Of a stretch of 63,370 bases of DNA, positions 42,972-52,516 are shown piece after piece. Under the pieces are notes generated by a model. The model did not search any database. It was not told the DNA's origin and worked only from the letters and a program-made list of their open reading frames with translations. The position numbers were made by a program, and so were the translations under genes. Source of the DNA: Ignisphaera sp. (GTDB taxonomy: Archaea > Thermoproteota > Thermoprotei_A > Sulfolobales > Ignisphaeraceae); the NCBI GenBank assembly GCA_020833345.1, contig JAJHQM010000001.1:32501-95870 (forward strand), written 5' to 3'. The number at the start of each line of letters is the position of its first letter. Position 1 is the first letter of the stretch.

Positions 42972-43796
42972 ATGGAGAAAGTAGTTATCATAGGTTTGGG
43001 TGAGGTTGGAAGTGCCTTACACTCTTTTTTCAAATCTAGTGGTAAGTTTGAAGTGTATGGTTATGATGTAGACCCTCAAAAATCTATAAATAAATTAGAT
43101 GAAATACCAAGAAATGTAGATTTCTTGCACATAGCATTACCGTACACAGAAAAATTTGTTGATATGGTGAATTACTATGTTTTCTTACTCAATCCTCAGC
43201 ATATTGTAATTCACTCAACTGTTGCTCCAGGAACTACAAGAAGAGTCTTTGAGAAGGCAGGAAAACCTACAGCATTTTCACCGGTTCGTGGAAAGCATCC
43301 AAATATTCTAAGACACCTATCCTTCTGGCCAAAATGGATTGCAAGCTTACCCCAAGGCTCTCTTTCAGTCTTTGCACTACATCATACTTTGGCAGGTTTT
43401 AAAGTCAGAGAATACTATGGCGATCCAGAATCTCTAGAGCTCGCAAAACTGTGGGAGACAGTATATAGAGCAATAATGATAGCCTCATGGCAAGAGATTC
43501 ATAGAATAGCCATTAAATTTAATGCCGATATTACAACCATAGCAGAATTCGTAGGGGAGGTTCACAAAGTCTTATATGACAGACCCATATATTACCCAAG
43601 TTATATTGGGGGACACTGCCTCATACCTAATACTATGATTTTAAACAGCGTCGCCCCCTCTAAACTCTTTGAATTTGTTCTAGAATCTAACGAAAAGAGA
43701 TTAAATGAATTAAAGAATGAGAAGATTTATAGAGATGTTGAAAAGCTGAAGCAAGTAGTGCAAGAGTATATTAATAAAGAGTACTATAGTATATAG
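42972..43796 (+). CDS. Nucleotide-sugar-dehydrogenase-like protein, short form
   Basis: A 274-residue Rossmann protein: VVIIGLGEVGSALHSFF (NAD), HSTVAPGTTRRV, SPVRGKHP and YIGGHCLIPN, the last carrying the cysteine seen in UDP-glucose/UDP-ManNAc dehydrogenases. The usual C-terminal nucleotide-sugar domain is missing. Substrate unknown. TATA-like TATTTAAGATATTTT lies about 40 bases upstream. Confidence 0.68.
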   Translation: MEKVVIIGLGEVGSALHSFFKSSGKFEVYGYDVDPQKSINKLDEIPRNVDFLHIALPYTEKFVDMVNYYVFLLNPQHIVIHSTVAPGTTRRVFEKAGKPTAFSPVRGKHPNILRHLSFWPKWIASLPQGSLSVFALHHTLAGFKVREYYGDPESLELAKLWETVYRAIMIASWQEIHRIAIKFNADITTIAEFVGEVHKVLYDRPIYYPSYIGGHCLIPNTMILNSVAPSKLFEFVLESNEKRLNELKNEKIYRDVEKLKQVVQEYINKEYYSI

Positions 43797-43883
43797 TATA
43801 TAGCACTATAAAAGCTATGAATGTCACATGAAAAACATTTTTAAGCATTGTTTTATGAAGTAATACTAGTTATGTGATGTACA

Positions 43884-44609
43884 ATGCCTTCAGACTACAC
43901 CATACCACCTTACATTGAAGATATGTTTAAAGTGGATTTTACAGAAAGTGATATTGAATTATTAAGAGACGCTTTAAAGGAAATGAAATCAAAGGTAAAG
44001 TTAAAACTTTTTACTTCAGGAGATAAAACAAAGTGCTTTTCATGCGCAGAAACAGAAAAACTTGTAGACATTTTAATAAGTGCTAGTCCTTTAATAGGCG
44101 CTGAAAGAGCTATTTCTGTTGAGAAGTTATACATAGAGAAGGATTATGAGCTCTTCAAGAAATTTGGTATTGAGAGAGTACCAACAATAGTGCTCTTAGA
44201 GGGAGCTATTCAGTATTTAGGTATGCCAGCAGGAGAGGAAATCAAGGCATTCATTGAAACCATTATAAGGTTAAGTACGAATGATCACGGTCTCTCAAGT
44301 GAAACTGTTGAGGAGCTTGCTAAATTAGAAGGAAAGGTTGCTATAGAAACCATTGTAACACCAACATGTCCTTACTGTCCTTACGCTGTGCTATTAGTGA
44401 ATATGTTTGCTTATGTAAGTAGACTATATGGAATGGGCAATGTTACATCCATTGTTATAGAAGCTTATGAAAATCCTGATATAGCTGATAAATACATTGT
44501 AACAACAACTCCCACAATAGTAATAAATGGTAAAGTGGTTTTTGTGGGATTGCCGTACGAGAAGCAACTCTTAAAAGCAGTTAAAAGGTTAGCCAGTCTC
44601 TATGCTTGA
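43884..44609 (+). CDS. Protein disulfide oxidoreductase (PDO)
   Basis: Two tandem thioredoxin folds in 241 residues, the layout of hyperthermophile PDO, which forms and isomerises disulfides in the cytoplasm. The N unit has KCFSCAE as its CxxC, the C unit TPTCPYCPYA (CPYC). Cis-proline segments are RVPTIVLLEG and TTTPTIVINGK. Such proteins are linked to intracellular disulfide bonds in Crenarchaeota. Confidence 0.9.
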   Translation: MPSDYTIPPYIEDMFKVDFTESDIELLRDALKEMKSKVKLKLFTSGDKTKCFSCAETEKLVDILISASPLIGAERAISVEKLYIEKDYELFKKFGIERVPTIVLLEGAIQYLGMPAGEEIKAFIETIIRLSTNDHGLSSETVEELAKLEGKVAIETIVTPTCPYCPYAVLLVNMFAYVSRLYGMGNVTSIVIEAYENPDIADKYIVTTTPTIVINGKVVFVGLPYEKQLLKAVKRLASLYA

Positions 44610-44635
44610 GATAATCCACTCAAGTTACTTTCTAT

Positions 44636-45541
44636 CTATAAAGGTGTAAGGCATAGCTTGGTGTAACTAATTGCATGAGGTGCTAAAGCAAATCTAATTA
44701 TCCTATGCCTGTATACATGCTCAACTTCATTTACAACAACTCTTGTTATTAACCCTTTATACACCTTTACAATAGCGTTAAGAGCTTCACTAGTAATATT
44801 TATAGCAAGCATGCTAACACAGTTTCTCTCAAACATCCATGGAAATAGAAGCGTGTAGTTATCTAAAGTTTCGATTAAAGGAGTGCTATGACATTCATTA
44901 ATAGAAGCACCTAGCATTATTATATGTTTTTCTACAATGGCTCTTCTAACAGATTGTGTGATAATTTCGTTAGATATGTACATGTGATGACCGTAATGTT
45001 CCAGCATAATGTGATTTCTACTCAAGGAAACTAGCCTGCTTAAATCATCAAAGGACACAGTTAATGCTAAACCATTGCTAGAAATGACTGTAATAGCTTT
45101 AACACAACGAACCTCTTTGAAGACATTAGCAGGCAGTTTTTGAAGTCTTAAAGGGCTTGCTGTAATAATGATTAGCTCTCTTAGACCTTCTCTATGGTAT
45201 ATACTAACAAGACCTTGGACATTATATACCTTACAAAGTGTGTTATTCGTGTTCTCAATGCAAACCAACTCAGTATTTCTTGGCAGCTCCATGATGAAGC
45301 CGTTATAGCGAAAAGTGCTCGAAGAAAGTGAATGAGTATTGAATTTTTCCTTTACACATGAGAACATACCTAAACATTGTAAGGGCTTTTTGTCAATAAT
45401 AATGGAGGTTGTATATGGAAACATATTTAAAATACCATTTTGTATCTCCTTCTCAAGACTTAAAGCCTTGAGAAACGCCACGAAGTCTTTCTTAAGTTGG
45501 TCAGTACGCGATAATATCTTCATCAAATCTGTAGGGGGCAA
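44636..45541 (-). CDS. Hypothetical protein
   Basis: A 301-residue protein I do not recognise. It has eight cysteines, no clear signal peptide or membrane segment, and alternating beta/helix texture. It converges on the PDO gene with 26 bases between and starts just past a C/D sRNA on the same strand. Coding status is supported by its length and composition. Confidence 0.6.
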   Translation of the reverse strand: MPPTDLMKILSRTDQLKKDFVAFLKALSLEKEIQNGILNMFPYTTSIIIDKKPLQCLGMFSCVKEKFNTHSLSSSTFRYNGFIMELPRNTELVCIENTNNTLCKVYNVQGLVSIYHREGLRELIIITASPLRLQKLPANVFKEVRCVKAITVISSNGLALTVSFDDLSRLVSLSRNHIMLEHYGHHMYISNEIITQSVRRAIVEKHIIMLGASINECHSTPLIETLDNYTLLFPWMFERNCVSMLAINITSEALNAIVKVYKGLITRVVVNEVEHVYRHRIIRFALAPHAISYTKLCLTPL

Positions 45542-45552
45542 GTCTCTTCATC

Positions 45553-45613
45553 CCATCAGGGGCTACCAAATACCACATTATATATTTCGGTAACGGCCAA
45601 GATCATCATCTGG
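45553..45613 (-). ncRNA. Candidate C/D box sRNA
   Basis: On the minus strand, box C ATGATGA (45609-45603), D' CCGA (45590-45587), a weak C' ATGTGGT (45578-45572), and D CTGA (45559-45556). Both guides are 12 bases (TCTTGGCCGTTA and ATTTGGTAGCCC), with an 8-base D'-C' gap. It ends about 12 bases before the start of the hypothetical gene at 45541. C' is poor, so confidence is moderate. Confidence 0.5.
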
Positions 45614-45705
45614 CTTCTGTATTAACTAGCTTTTTACTGCCTTAATAATCTTTATACTATAGGAGACTTATTATATTCAAATGTATTTTATGATTAGGAA
45701 GCTGA

Positions 45706-45939
45706 TTATATCTTAAGTGCTTTGCGTAATGCAAAATAAGTACAATATGTTACAGCGGTGATAATAATAATTGCTATAGCAATTGTAAATCCATCACCAA
45801 GGATGTCTCTAAACAACATCACCAAGCGTAATAAAACTACAATGCTAGCATCTATTGCTAGAATCACAATTAGCATGTAAGTAAGTGCTTTTAGAACACC
45901 TTCAAAACCTCCACATTTTACTATTTTTCTGGACTTCAT
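45706..45939 (-). CDS. Small two-helix membrane protein
   Basis: A 77-residue protein with two hydrophobic segments (ALTYMLIVILAIDASIVVLLRLVML and GFTIAIAIIIITAVTYCTYFAL) and basic ends. No family recognised. It is divergent from leuS. Confidence 0.55.
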   Translation of the reverse strand: MKSRKIVKCGGFEGVLKALTYMLIVILAIDASIVVLLRLVMLFRDILGDGFTIAIAIIIITAVTYCTYFALRKALKI

Positions 45940-46039
45940 ATAAATACCACTTTAATGCATCTATGTTCCACTTATCATAATTTGAAAACTTAAAACTGTG
46001 TTTCACGTACTAAAGTTTTATCAAATAAGGTACACGTAT

Positions 46040-48961
46040 ATGAGTAGCACTACGACGCAATACTTCGTTCAACTAACATACAAATGGAGTGAGGTACTAT
46101 TTGATAAGGAAAGAATCTATGATGCTAATGTGGATTACAGTAAGCAAAAATTCTTTATCACAGCTGCTTATATGTATCCAAACAGTCCTATTCATATTGG
46201 GCATGGCAGAACATATCTCATAGCAGACATCATTGCTAGGTTTAAAAGACTTCAAGGGTACAATGTTTTGTTCCCCATGGGATTTCATTACACAGGCACC
46301 CCTATAATAACTATGGCTGAAGCTATAGAGAATGGAGATGAGGACCTTCTATACCTATTTAAAAATGTATATGCAGTGCCTGATAACGAAATAGAAAAGA
46401 TGAGGGATCCGCTCTACCTTGCTAAGTACTTTCACAGCATTTCAAAGGAAACTATGAAGTTGTTTGGTCTTTCAATTGACTGGAGGAGAGAGTTCACAAC
46501 TATAGATGATGATTATAAATCATTTATACACTGGCAATTTCTAGAGCTTTATAATAGAGGGTACATAGAGAGGGGTACTCATCCGGTTGGTTGGTGTCCA
46601 AAACATGAGATGCCTGTTGGAATGCATGATACGAAGGGCGATGTAGAGCCTGATATTGGCGAGTTTATAGCAATATTCTTTAGAGATGAAGAGGGAGTTA
46701 TATACCCCACAGCAACGCTCAGGCCAGAGACCGTTTTCGGTGTTACTAATATTTGGGTTAATCCGAACGAACACTATGTAGAGATTGTATTAAGCAATGG
46801 TGATAAATGGATAGTAGGTAAAAAAGCTGTAAATAGATTGAAGTATCAAATGGATTTTGAAGAAAGAAGGGAGTTATTGGGTTTGCAATTAATTGGAAAG
46901 TATGTTATGAATCCAGTGACTGGAGAAAAAATACCAATACTGCCAGCAGCATTTGTGGACACAGCATTTGCAACTGGCGTAGTAATGAGTGTACCAGCAC
47001 ATGCACCATACGATGCAATAGCTTTAGAAGAGCTAAAACGTGTTAAAGAGTACAGAGAACTTACAGAGAAAGTTATTCCTAAAATAATAATAGAGGTGAA
47101 TGGAAAGCGCGTTGCTACAGCTTATGAAGCTTTGAAGCAATTCAATGTAATGTCACAAATAGAGAGAGAAAAGCTTGATGAAGCAACCAAATATGTCTAT
47201 GGATTAGAGTATCAAAATGGGTACATGGTTCAAGATATACCAGTACTTAAGCACCTAAGTGATGTAATTTTAGCTAAGGTTAGCGGTAAGGCTGTGAAAG
47301 ATGCAAGAGATGTTATGAAGGAGCTCATAGTAAGTAGAGGTTTGGGGGCAATAGTATATGAGCTTTTAAATAAGCCTGTTTATTGTAGATGTGGTACAGA
47401 GGTTGTTGTCAAGGTTCTAAAGGATCAGTGGTTCATAGATTATGGAAAGAATGAGTGGAAAGAGCTAGTTCGAGAGGCATTGAAAAGTATTAAGATCATG
47501 CCTTCAGAGGCTCGAGCACAATTTGAAGCGACAATAGATTGGCTGAAGAAAAGAGCGTGTGCTAGGACTCGAGGTCTTGGAACACCATTACCGTGGGATC
47601 AGAAATGGGTAATAGAAAGCCTTAGCGATTCAACAATATATATGGCTTTCTATACTGTAGTACACAAAGCTAGGGCTACATTAGGAGGATTAAAGTATTT
47701 GCCAAAGGAGTTCTGGGACTATGTGTTGCTTGGCAGGGGTAGTGCGGAGGAGATTGCCAAAATGCTTAATGTAGATGCAGAAAAAATTGAAGAGATTAGA
47801 AAGGAGTTCATTTACTGGTACCCACTAGACGTTAGAGTTAGCGGTAAAGACCTTATACCAAACCACTTAACATTCTTTATATTTAATCATACGGCATTAT
47901 TTCCTCAACAGCTATGGCCAAGGGGGATAATAGCAAATGGTTGGGTATTAATAAAGCAGCAAAAGATGAGTAAGTCAGCAAGAAATATAATTCCATTGAG
48001 AACCCTCATCGAAGAATACGGAGCTGATATAGTGAGGCTAATACTAGCACTAAATGCTGAGGTGCACCAAGACGAAAATATTGATTTAGACATGCTTCAA
48101 AGACTTGGAAAAGAAGAATATCCACAGTTATTGCTAAGCATAGAGAAAATTGTTGTAGACATCTATAACAGTTTAAATAAGTTAAAAGACTATGAGACCA
48201 TCATTGATAAGTGGTTTCTAAATGAATTTAACTTTCTTGTAATGGAAATTGAAAAAGCTTTAAATGAGTTCAGAATACGTGATGCTGGCATAAAAATATT
48301 CTATGGCATAAAGAACTTATTTGAAGAATACTTGAAGTTTGTTGAAAAGCCCTCTAAACAAATTCTTGAAGTGCTTAAACTATGGATTGCACTAATAAGC
48401 GTCTTCGCACCTTATGTAGCGGAAGAGATATGGAGTAAGACATTTAAAAATGGTAGGGTATCTGCTCAAAGCTTTAAATTGCCGAGGGGCTATGATAGGA
48501 ACATCTTAATGGCGTTCAGATATGCAAATCACATTATAAACTCCATAGCTGAAATAATGCGAGCTTTGAAAAAAACTTCACTAACTAATGTTATAATTTA
48601 TGTTGCTTCCCAAAAACATCAACAATTAATGAAATACGTCATAGAGGCGATAAACCAAGGACTTAAACTCGGTGAAGTAATAGAATTTCTCTCAATGAAA
48701 ACAGGCTTAAGCAAAAAGGAATTAGGAAGATTTGCTAAAGCTTTATATGATGTTGCAGTTGTGATTCCAGAGGATTTGAGGAAATTGTACTTAGAAGCCA
48801 CAACAGATGAAATGGAAGCCATGAATATGGTAAAAGAATACATAGAGAGGAGTATTGGAGCAAAAGTAACTATATATAATTCTGAAGATCCTGCAGCCCC
48901 TAACTATGGTGGTAAAAAACTTGTAGCATTACCTCTTAGACCCGGTATTTATGTCGAGTAA
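46040..48961 (+). CDS. leuS: Leucyl-tRNA synthetase
   Basis: Class I synthetase, archaeal type, 973 residues from ATG 46040. HIGH is in PNSPIHIGHGRTYLIAD, KMSKS in KQQKMSKSARNIIP. The CP1 editing domain includes TLRPETVFGVTN and AFATGVVMSVPAHAPYD. The zinc-like cysteines CRCG lie before the catalytic second half. ATG 46040 (MSSTTTQYF) is chosen over the upstream 45998 as it lies after the TATA-like region. Confidence 0.96.
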   Translation: MSSTTTQYFVQLTYKWSEVLFDKERIYDANVDYSKQKFFITAAYMYPNSPIHIGHGRTYLIADIIARFKRLQGYNVLFPMGFHYTGTPIITMAEAIENGDEDLLYLFKNVYAVPDNEIEKMRDPLYLAKYFHSISKETMKLFGLSIDWRREFTTIDDDYKSFIHWQFLELYNRGYIERGTHPVGWCPKHEMPVGMHDTKGDVEPDIGEFIAIFFRDEEGVIYPTATLRPETVFGVTNIWVNPNEHYVEIVLSNGDKWIVGKKAVNRLKYQMDFEERRELLGLQLIGKYVMNPVTGEKIPILPAAFVDTAFATGVVMSVPAHAPYDAIALEELKRVKEYRELTEKVIPKIIIEVNGKRVATAYEALKQFNVMSQIEREKLDEATKYVYGLEYQNGYMVQDIPVLKHLSDVILAKVSGKAVKDARDVMKELIVSRGLGAIVYELLNKPVYCRCGTEVVVKVLKDQWFIDYGKNEWKELVREALKSIKIMPSEARAQFEATIDWLKKRACARTRGLGTPLPWDQKWVIESLSDSTIYMAFYTVVHKARATLGGLKYLPKEFWDYVLLGRGSAEEIAKMLNVDAEKIEEIRKEFIYWYPLDVRVSGKDLIPNHLTFFIFNHTALFPQQLWPRGIIANGWVLIKQQKMSKSARNIIPLRTLIEEYGADIVRLILALNAEVHQDENIDLDMLQRLGKEEYPQLLLSIEKIVVDIYNSLNKLKDYETIIDKWFLNEFNFLVMEIEKALNEFRIRDAGIKIFYGIKNLFEEYLKFVEKPSKQILEVLKLWIALISVFAPYVAEEIWSKTFKNGRVSAQSFKLPRGYDRNILMAFRYANHIINSIAEIMRALKKTSLTNVIIYVASQKHQQLMKYVIEAINQGLKLGEVIEFLSMKTGLSKKELGRFAKALYDVAVVIPEDLRKLYLEATTDEMEAMNMVKEYIERSIGAKVTIYNSEDPAAPNYGGKKLVALPLRPGIYVE

Positions 48962-49012
48962 AGCAGTTACTTACATAAAACTTATTTTTGCTCACCTATT
49001 ACTATAAATCCT

Positions 49013-49279
49013 ATGGTGAGAAATAGCATGGATACACAAATGCTTCAAAAAACTAAGGCTAGAATCGTTGAGGTAAGAAGAGTTATTGGGAAAAAACATG
49101 TGAAAAACAAAACCTATAGCTATGACTATTACACACTCTCACTAAATCTCTATGTACCTAGAAATATTGTTGAGAAATATGGAAAAGAGTACGTAGTTAT
49201 TAAAGATGAAGAAAGTGGTATAATAACTGTGATGCCAAGGAAAGTGGCAGAAGAAAGAGGTATAAAAGTTGAGACATAA
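49013..49279 (+). CDS. AbrB-like small protein
   Basis: An 88-residue protein. The second half (LSLNLYVPRNIVEKYGKEYVVIKDEESGIITVMPRKVA) has the looped-hinge AbrB/SpoVT pattern; the first half (KARIVEVRRVIGKKHVKNKTYSYDYYT) is basic. A DNA- or RNA-binding role is likely. It lies 43 bases before pncB and 51 after leuS on the same strand. Confidence 0.6.
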   Translation: MVRNSMDTQMLQKTKARIVEVRRVIGKKHVKNKTYSYDYYTLSLNLYVPRNIVEKYGKEYVVIKDEESGIITVMPRKVAEERGIKVET

Positions 49280-49322
49280 GAATTGCAAGTAATAGCAGTA
49301 CTACAAGAAGGTAAGAGGTTTT

Positions 49323-50516
49323 ATGGTTGAGCCTATACCAAGACTTTATATTTTTAGTGAAAATGAGCTGAGAAGTGGCAATGTAACTGATATATATTTT
49401 ATTAGAAGTAAGCTCATTTTAGAGAAGTATGGACTTTGCGATAAAATTGTAAGATTTGAGGTTCACGCATACAGCCTTCCTAAGGACTATAAATGGGCCT
49501 TGTTTACAGGACTTGAGGAGGTTTTGGCATTACTTCGCAATAGACCTATTACTCTATATAGTGTTCCTGAAGGTACAGTATTTGCCCCACTTCACCCTCT
49601 GGCAATAATAGAGGGGAGAATATGCGACATAATAACATTTGAAACAGCAGTTTTAGGCATATTAAGATTCCATACAAGTGTTTCTACAAAAGCAGCCAGA
49701 ATTAAGAAGAAGGCGGGTGAAAAGGAGGTACTATTTTTTGGTTTAAGAGCCCAGCACCCAGCAGTTGCTGCAGCACTAGATAGAGCTGCTTATGTAGGGG
49801 GTTGTGATGCTGTTTCAGGTGCCTTTAGTAAGGAAATTCTCGGAGTTGAGCCTAGAGGTACAATACCACACGCATTAATAATAGTATTTGGCGATCCTGC
49901 TAAAGCGTGGAAAGCTTTTGATTCTGTAATGCCTGAAGAGGTTCCTAGGATTGCCCTTGTAGACACATTTTATGATGAGCGTTTTGAAAGTCTATTAGCA
50001 GCTAGGACCCTAGGTAAGAAGTTATGGGGAGTAAGACTAGACACGCCGAGGAGCAGAAGAGGAGACATGTACTTAATTGCAAAGGAGGTTAAATGGACTC
50101 TTAAACTGCATGGCTTTGAAAACGTTAAAATTGTTATTAGTGGGGGGCTAGATGAGGATGATGTAGAAAAGCTTAAGGAAGTAGCAGACGCCTTTGGAGT
50201 TGGAACAACAATTGCATTTCCTCCATCAGTTGACCTGAGCATGGATATAGTGGAAGTATATGATGAAAAAGAAGGTAAGTGGATACCCATAACTAAGAGA
50301 GGCAAGCTCCCTGGCATGAAGCAGCTTTACAGATGCATACCGATATACGAGGATTACATAGACGAACCAAATAAAACAATTAAGTGCCGTGATGGAAGCT
50401 TAGCTAAGCCATTATTAACCAAGATCATGGATCAGGGCAAGATACTCCAGAGTATACCTAGACCTAGTGAGATAAGACAATACGTGTTAGAACAATTAAA
50501 GTACATAGATATGTAG
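49323..50516 (+). CDS. pncB: Nicotinate phosphoribosyltransferase
   Basis: Makes nicotinate mononucleotide in NAD salvage. VTDIYFIRS, the histidine-bearing [42 protein letters not shown] and [14 protein letters not shown] are family motifs. 397 residues, TIM-barrel type. It complements the NAD kinase gene at 5757 in NAD(P) metabolism. GAGG precedes the ATG. Confidence 0.92.
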   Translation: MVEPIPRLYIFSENELRSGNVTDIYFIRSKLILEKYGLCDKIVRFEVHAYSLPKDYKWALFTGLEEVLALLRNRPITLYSVPEGTVFAPLHPLAIIEGRICDIITFETAVLGILRFHTSVSTKAARIKKKAGEKEVLFFGLRAQHPAVAAALDRAAYVGGCDAVSGAFSKEILGVEPRGTIPHALIIVFGDPAKAWKAFDSVMPEEVPRIALVDTFYDERFESLLAARTLGKKLWGVRLDTPRSRRGDMYLIAKEVKWTLKLHGFENVKIVISGGLDEDDVEKLKEVADAFGVGTTIAFPPSVDLSMDIVEVYDEKEGKWIPITKRGKLPGMKQLYRCIPIYEDYIDEPNKTIKCRDGSLAKPLLTKIMDQGKILQSIPRPSEIRQYVLEQLKYIDM

Positions 50517-50578
50517 TTAAAAATTTTTAGATAATGCTTTTAATTTTATTAAGGCTCTAAAGTTTACTAGGTTAAAGA

Positions 50579-51280
50579 ATGAGGGTCATTGTAATAAAAA
50601 TTGATGAAAAAACGTATGAAGAGCTAGTTTCAAAAGCTAAAGCAGAGGGATTGCTAACAGCATCAGAATATGTAAAAGTATTAATATTGAGAGAACTAGG
50701 CAAAGTAAAACAAGCAGAAGCTGAGGCAAAAGCTGGGGTAAGTGGTGTTGACAAGTTAGTTCAATTGTTAGAAAGAAAACTATTAGACAGGGTTAATCCG
50801 TTTACATCAAAAGTAGATGAGCTTGCGAGAAGGTATGGAGAACTTGTTGAAAAGATTGAAGTACTTGAAGAAAGGTTGAAGGATCTAGAGGAAAAAGTTG
50901 CATCACAACAAGCTCGGAAACCTGAGAAGGCTGTTCAGAGCGAGAAGAAGGAGCACAGAAAATCAGCTATAGAAATTTTGCAGGAGCAGAAGGTAATATT
51001 TGAAAGAGATATTGCGCCAAGATTAAGGGATAGAGAAAGCTTTTTCAATAAATTACAACGTTTAGGAGCAAAGATAATTGAGGCTAAAGATGAGAGAGTA
51101 GTTGTAGAGCCAGCTTTTTGGAATGAATTTACTAAAAAAATTAATGATTTAAATACACAAAATGAAGATGAAATTCGCAAGGTTTTAGATGATATAGAGT
51201 TACGCTTATTTAAAAAACTCAAAGAATCAGCTTTACTAATATACAATACTACTGCCAAAAAATGGCAACTAGTATTATAA
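50579..51280 (+). CDS. Ribbon-helix-helix protein with coiled coil
   Basis: A 233-residue protein. Residues 1-43 (MRVIVIKIDEKTYEELVSKAKAEGLLTASEYVKVLILREL) form an RHH DNA-binding domain. A charged coiled coil follows (about 65-115), then a Lys-rich linker and a folded C-terminal domain (about 120-233, KSAIEILQEQKVIFERDIAPRLRD...). Architecture suggests a DNA-bound scaffold or regulator; no family name recognised. Confidence 0.7.
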   Translation: MRVIVIKIDEKTYEELVSKAKAEGLLTASEYVKVLILRELGKVKQAEAEAKAGVSGVDKLVQLLERKLLDRVNPFTSKVDELARRYGELVEKIEVLEERLKDLEEKVASQQARKPEKAVQSEKKEHRKSAIEILQEQKVIFERDIAPRLRDRESFFNKLQRLGAKIIEAKDERVVVEPAFWNEFTKKINDLNTQNEDEIRKVLDDIELRLFKKLKESALLIYNTTAKKWQLVL

Positions 51281-51316
51281 TAGCACATACTTATTTTTAT
51301 TTGCAATTTTGTGCCT

Positions 51317-51325
51317 GGAGGTGAT
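51317..51325 (+). promoter_or_regulatory. Strong Shine-Dalgarno of the YkgJ-like gene
   Basis: GGAGGTGAT ends 6 bases before ATG 51332 and is a near-perfect anti-16S match. It decides that ATG over the in-frame GTG at 51311. Confidence 0.8.
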
Positions 51326-51331
51326 AGAGCT

Positions 51332-51934
51332 ATGGTAATGTTTCAATGTTTACTAAAAGGTTATTGCTGTAAAAAGTACTGGATTCCAGTAACACACTTA
51401 GATCTTCTTAGAGTAGAGCTTTATACAAACTTCAGGGTCAGTTCGAGAATGATTAACTTATATGAGGTTTCGCTGTACGAGGATCTTTCATACCCCTACG
51501 TAACATTTAGTGGAGAAAAATACTTCCTAGCCTTGAGCTCAAAAGAAGACGGTTCATGCATATTCCTTTTAACTAACGGCAGATGCTCTATACATCCATA
51601 TAAACCCCTTGTCTGCAGATTTTATCCATTTGTCTACATTGAAAAAGGTAATGAAATTGAAATAGAACTCAACGACAATGCGATTGGCGAGTGCCCTGGA
51701 GTGATATTAGATGGGAAGCCCATCCCTGAAGACGTAAAGAAAGACTTAGCTAGGTTAGCTCGAGCCAGGTTACTAGAACTCAAAATGTGGAACGATGTGG
51801 CAATGCAATGGAATGAGAGTCCTTACAGCAAAAAGGACTTTGAAAGTGTTAGCCCCATATTCATAGACTTTATTTTAAGGCTTGCAAAGGAAGATTTAAA
51901 AAAGCTTATGGAAATGAAACTGTGGATACCATAG
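51332..51934 (+). CDS. YkgJ-family cysteine-cluster protein
   Basis: A 200-residue protein with LLKGYCCKKYWIPVT at the N-terminus and GSCIFLLTNGRCSIHPYKPLVCRFYPF in the middle, the metal-cluster pattern of the YkgJ/FliB-like family. Function unknown; possible metal-dependent modification enzyme. Start fixed by the Shine-Dalgarno. It ends 44 bases before the aKMT gene. Confidence 0.83.
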   Translation: MVMFQCLLKGYCCKKYWIPVTHLDLLRVELYTNFRVSSRMINLYEVSLYEDLSYPYVTFSGEKYFLALSSKEDGSCIFLLTNGRCSIHPYKPLVCRFYPFVYIEKGNEIEIELNDNAIGECPGVILDGKPIPEDVKKDLARLARARLLELKMWNDVAMQWNESPYSKKDFESVSPIFIDFILRLAKEDLKKLMEMKLWIP

Positions 51935-51978
51935 TCTTCACGTAAAGGCTTATAAATGCGTACTGAAAGGTGAATAAT

Positions 51979-52503
51979 TTGTGGAGCTATGAAGAGGTGT
52001 TAGGCTTGGTTTCAACATATTATGAAGGTGCTAGGGTGCCTTGGGTTCCTACAAGGGAGGAGCTACTTGACATAATTATGAAGCTTGCTAACTTAAAGCC
52101 TACTGACGCCTTCTACGACCTTGGATGTGGGGATGGTCGTGTTGTTTTAAAAGCTGCAAAGGAAGGAGTTAAGAAGGCGGTATGTATAGAGATAAACCCT
52201 ATGCTTATAGAAAAAGCTAAAGAGAGTGCAAAGGTAGAAAACTTGCTAAATAAGATAGAATTCATAAATGAAGACTTCTTTAAGGTCAGTTTATCAGATG
52301 CAACAGTTATTTACATGTACCTCTTAACATCGGTTAATAGAGCGCTAAGACCTAAGCTAGAGAGCGAGCTAAAGGAGGGCACAAGGGTAGTGACACTGGA
52401 TTTTGAGATTCCAGGATGGAAACCTGTACAAATAATTGAAATAGCTTTACCTATGAGAACTGCAAGATTGTACCTCTACGTTAAAGGTGTTAGTGATAAA
52501 TAA
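51979..52503 (+). CDS. aKMT-type protein lysine methyltransferase
   Basis: Small SAM-dependent methyltransferase of the crenarchaeal aKMT kind, which methylates lysines on many proteins including Cren7. VPWVPTREELLDIIMKLANL, YDLGCGDGRVVLKAAKEGVKKAVCIEINP and ATVIYMYLLTSVNRALRPKLESELKEGTRVV correspond segment by segment to that family; about 174 residues. GTG 51970 lies only 17 bases after the TATA-like CTTATAAAT (centre about 51953), so the TTG at 51979, 26 bases away, is preferred. Confidence 0.82.
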   Translation: MWSYEEVLGLVSTYYEGARVPWVPTREELLDIIMKLANLKPTDAFYDLGCGDGRVVLKAAKEGVKKAVCIEINPMLIEKAKESAKVENLLNKIEFINEDFFKVSLSDATVIYMYLLTSVNRALRPKLESELKEGTRVVTLDFEIPGWKPVQIIEIALPMRTARLYLYVKGVSDK

Positions 52504-52516
52504 GCAAGCTATTTCA

